Assembly: GCF_000003815.2 (NCBI RefSeq)
Contig: NC_049994.1
Coordinates: forward strand, 11,409,736 to 11,473,735
Direction of reading: 5' to 3'
DNA from: Branchiostoma floridae
Taxonomy: Eukaryota > Chordata > Leptocardii > Amphioxiformes > Branchiostomatidae
Length of the DNA: 64,000 nucleotides
Shown here piece by piece: positions 63,372-64,000 of this stretch. Every line of letters starts with the position of its first letter. Position 1 is the first letter of the stretch. Made by a program: the position numbers and the translations under genes. A model generated the notes under the pieces. The model was not told the origin of the DNA, did no database searches, and worked only from the letters and a program-made list of their open reading frames with translations.

Positions 63372-64000
63372 ACAGGCAACAAATACTGCACACAGCGGAC
63401 GATGTGCCAACAGTTTGTAGTGAGCTTACAGGATGTTTTTAGCACAACAACAAACAATGAGCAAGTAAACAACAAAGTTTGTTCAGAACAACAGACATCA
63501 GAATTGAATAATTGATACACATTTTTACCAACTGCAGAGCTGTCCATTGTTTAAATGTATTTAAAGAACTACGCATGAAATTCTGAGTTGCATAAAAGAT
63601 TTCACAACCTTAAGTTCAAATGTGTTGTTTTACCCAATGCGTGTAGAATGAACGTATACTATGAAGGGAACATTAGTTTTAGGACCCTGGTGTTACATAT
63701 CATTTTACAGTGGTGTGAGATCTATTCATGACATGTTGTTGTACATGTGGCTACGAGCAACAAGTTTTGGAGGTATACGTCTTGTGGTTACGCAAACCAG
63801 CACCTCTGTATAGACAAGTGCTAACCTGATTTTAGATGAGGGAACACATTTTTAATTAGTATTATAGTTTACCTTGTTGATTTCATTACTTGAGCTTCCT
63901 GAATTAAATACAGTTTCCATTTCTGACACAGTCAAACTTTCCTTTGTGATTGTCATGATGTTTACAAAGTTTTGTTTCTTAACTCATGTATTATATGTGG
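63372..64000 (+). other. GPD1 3' UTR and downstream sequence
   Basis: No further exon is seen after the stop codon. AATTAAATA near 63902 is the only poly(A)-like signal noted, so the 3' UTR may run for about 540 nt. Confidence 0.4.

Overview
Genome window from an invertebrate chordate, most probably an amphioxus (Branchiostoma). This is inferred from intron-rich genes whose proteins track vertebrate families closely, short introns full of MITEs and tRNA-derived SINEs, and low GC with CG-rich exons. No species-specific sequence was checked. All gene models below were built by hand from splice signals and reading phase.

Layout. (1) 1-6461: no gene recognised; repeats and two possible transcription-factor sites. 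(2) 6462-20937, plus: a ten-exon receptor-like gene with signal peptide, three Ig domains, one membrane segment, a cytoplasmic SH3 domain and a charged tail (551 aa). I know of no standard family with this architecture. (3) 20938-23673: intergenic, with a 255-bp foldback element. (4) 23674-25183, minus: a small secreted phospholipase A2. (5) 25818-29416, plus: an aldo-keto reductase close to AKR1A1 (321 aa, 7 exons), head-to-head with the phospholipase gene. (6) 31639-51978, minus: an oxysterol-binding-protein-related protein of the ORP10/ORP11 type (764 aa, 13 exons), tail-to-tail with the reductase. (7) 52625-63371, plus: cytosolic NAD-dependent glycerol-3-phosphate dehydrogenase GPD1 (349 aa, 9 exons), head-to-head with the ORP gene across 646 bp.

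Three genes are metabolic or lipid-related: aldehyde reduction, sterol/phosphoinositide transfer, and glycerol-3-phosphate synthesis. The phospholipase and the Ig-SH3 gene act at or outside the cell surface. No operon-like co-function is implied.

Main points of interest: the Ig-TM-SH3 architecture with a cysteine-less first Ig domain; a second copy of the PH-domain beta1/beta2 exon in the ORP gene; a RIM/rabphilin-like helix at the ORP N-terminus; intronic copies of ORP exon segments, one differing only at synonymous sites; three perfect RFX X-boxes within 2 kb of two neighbouring ORP introns' sequence; two alternative first exons for GPD1, both keeping the nucleotide-binding glycines; and a 1.2-kb element with inverted ends and a 9-bp target duplication, built from some twenty AGCACTGG...CCAGTGCT hairpins.
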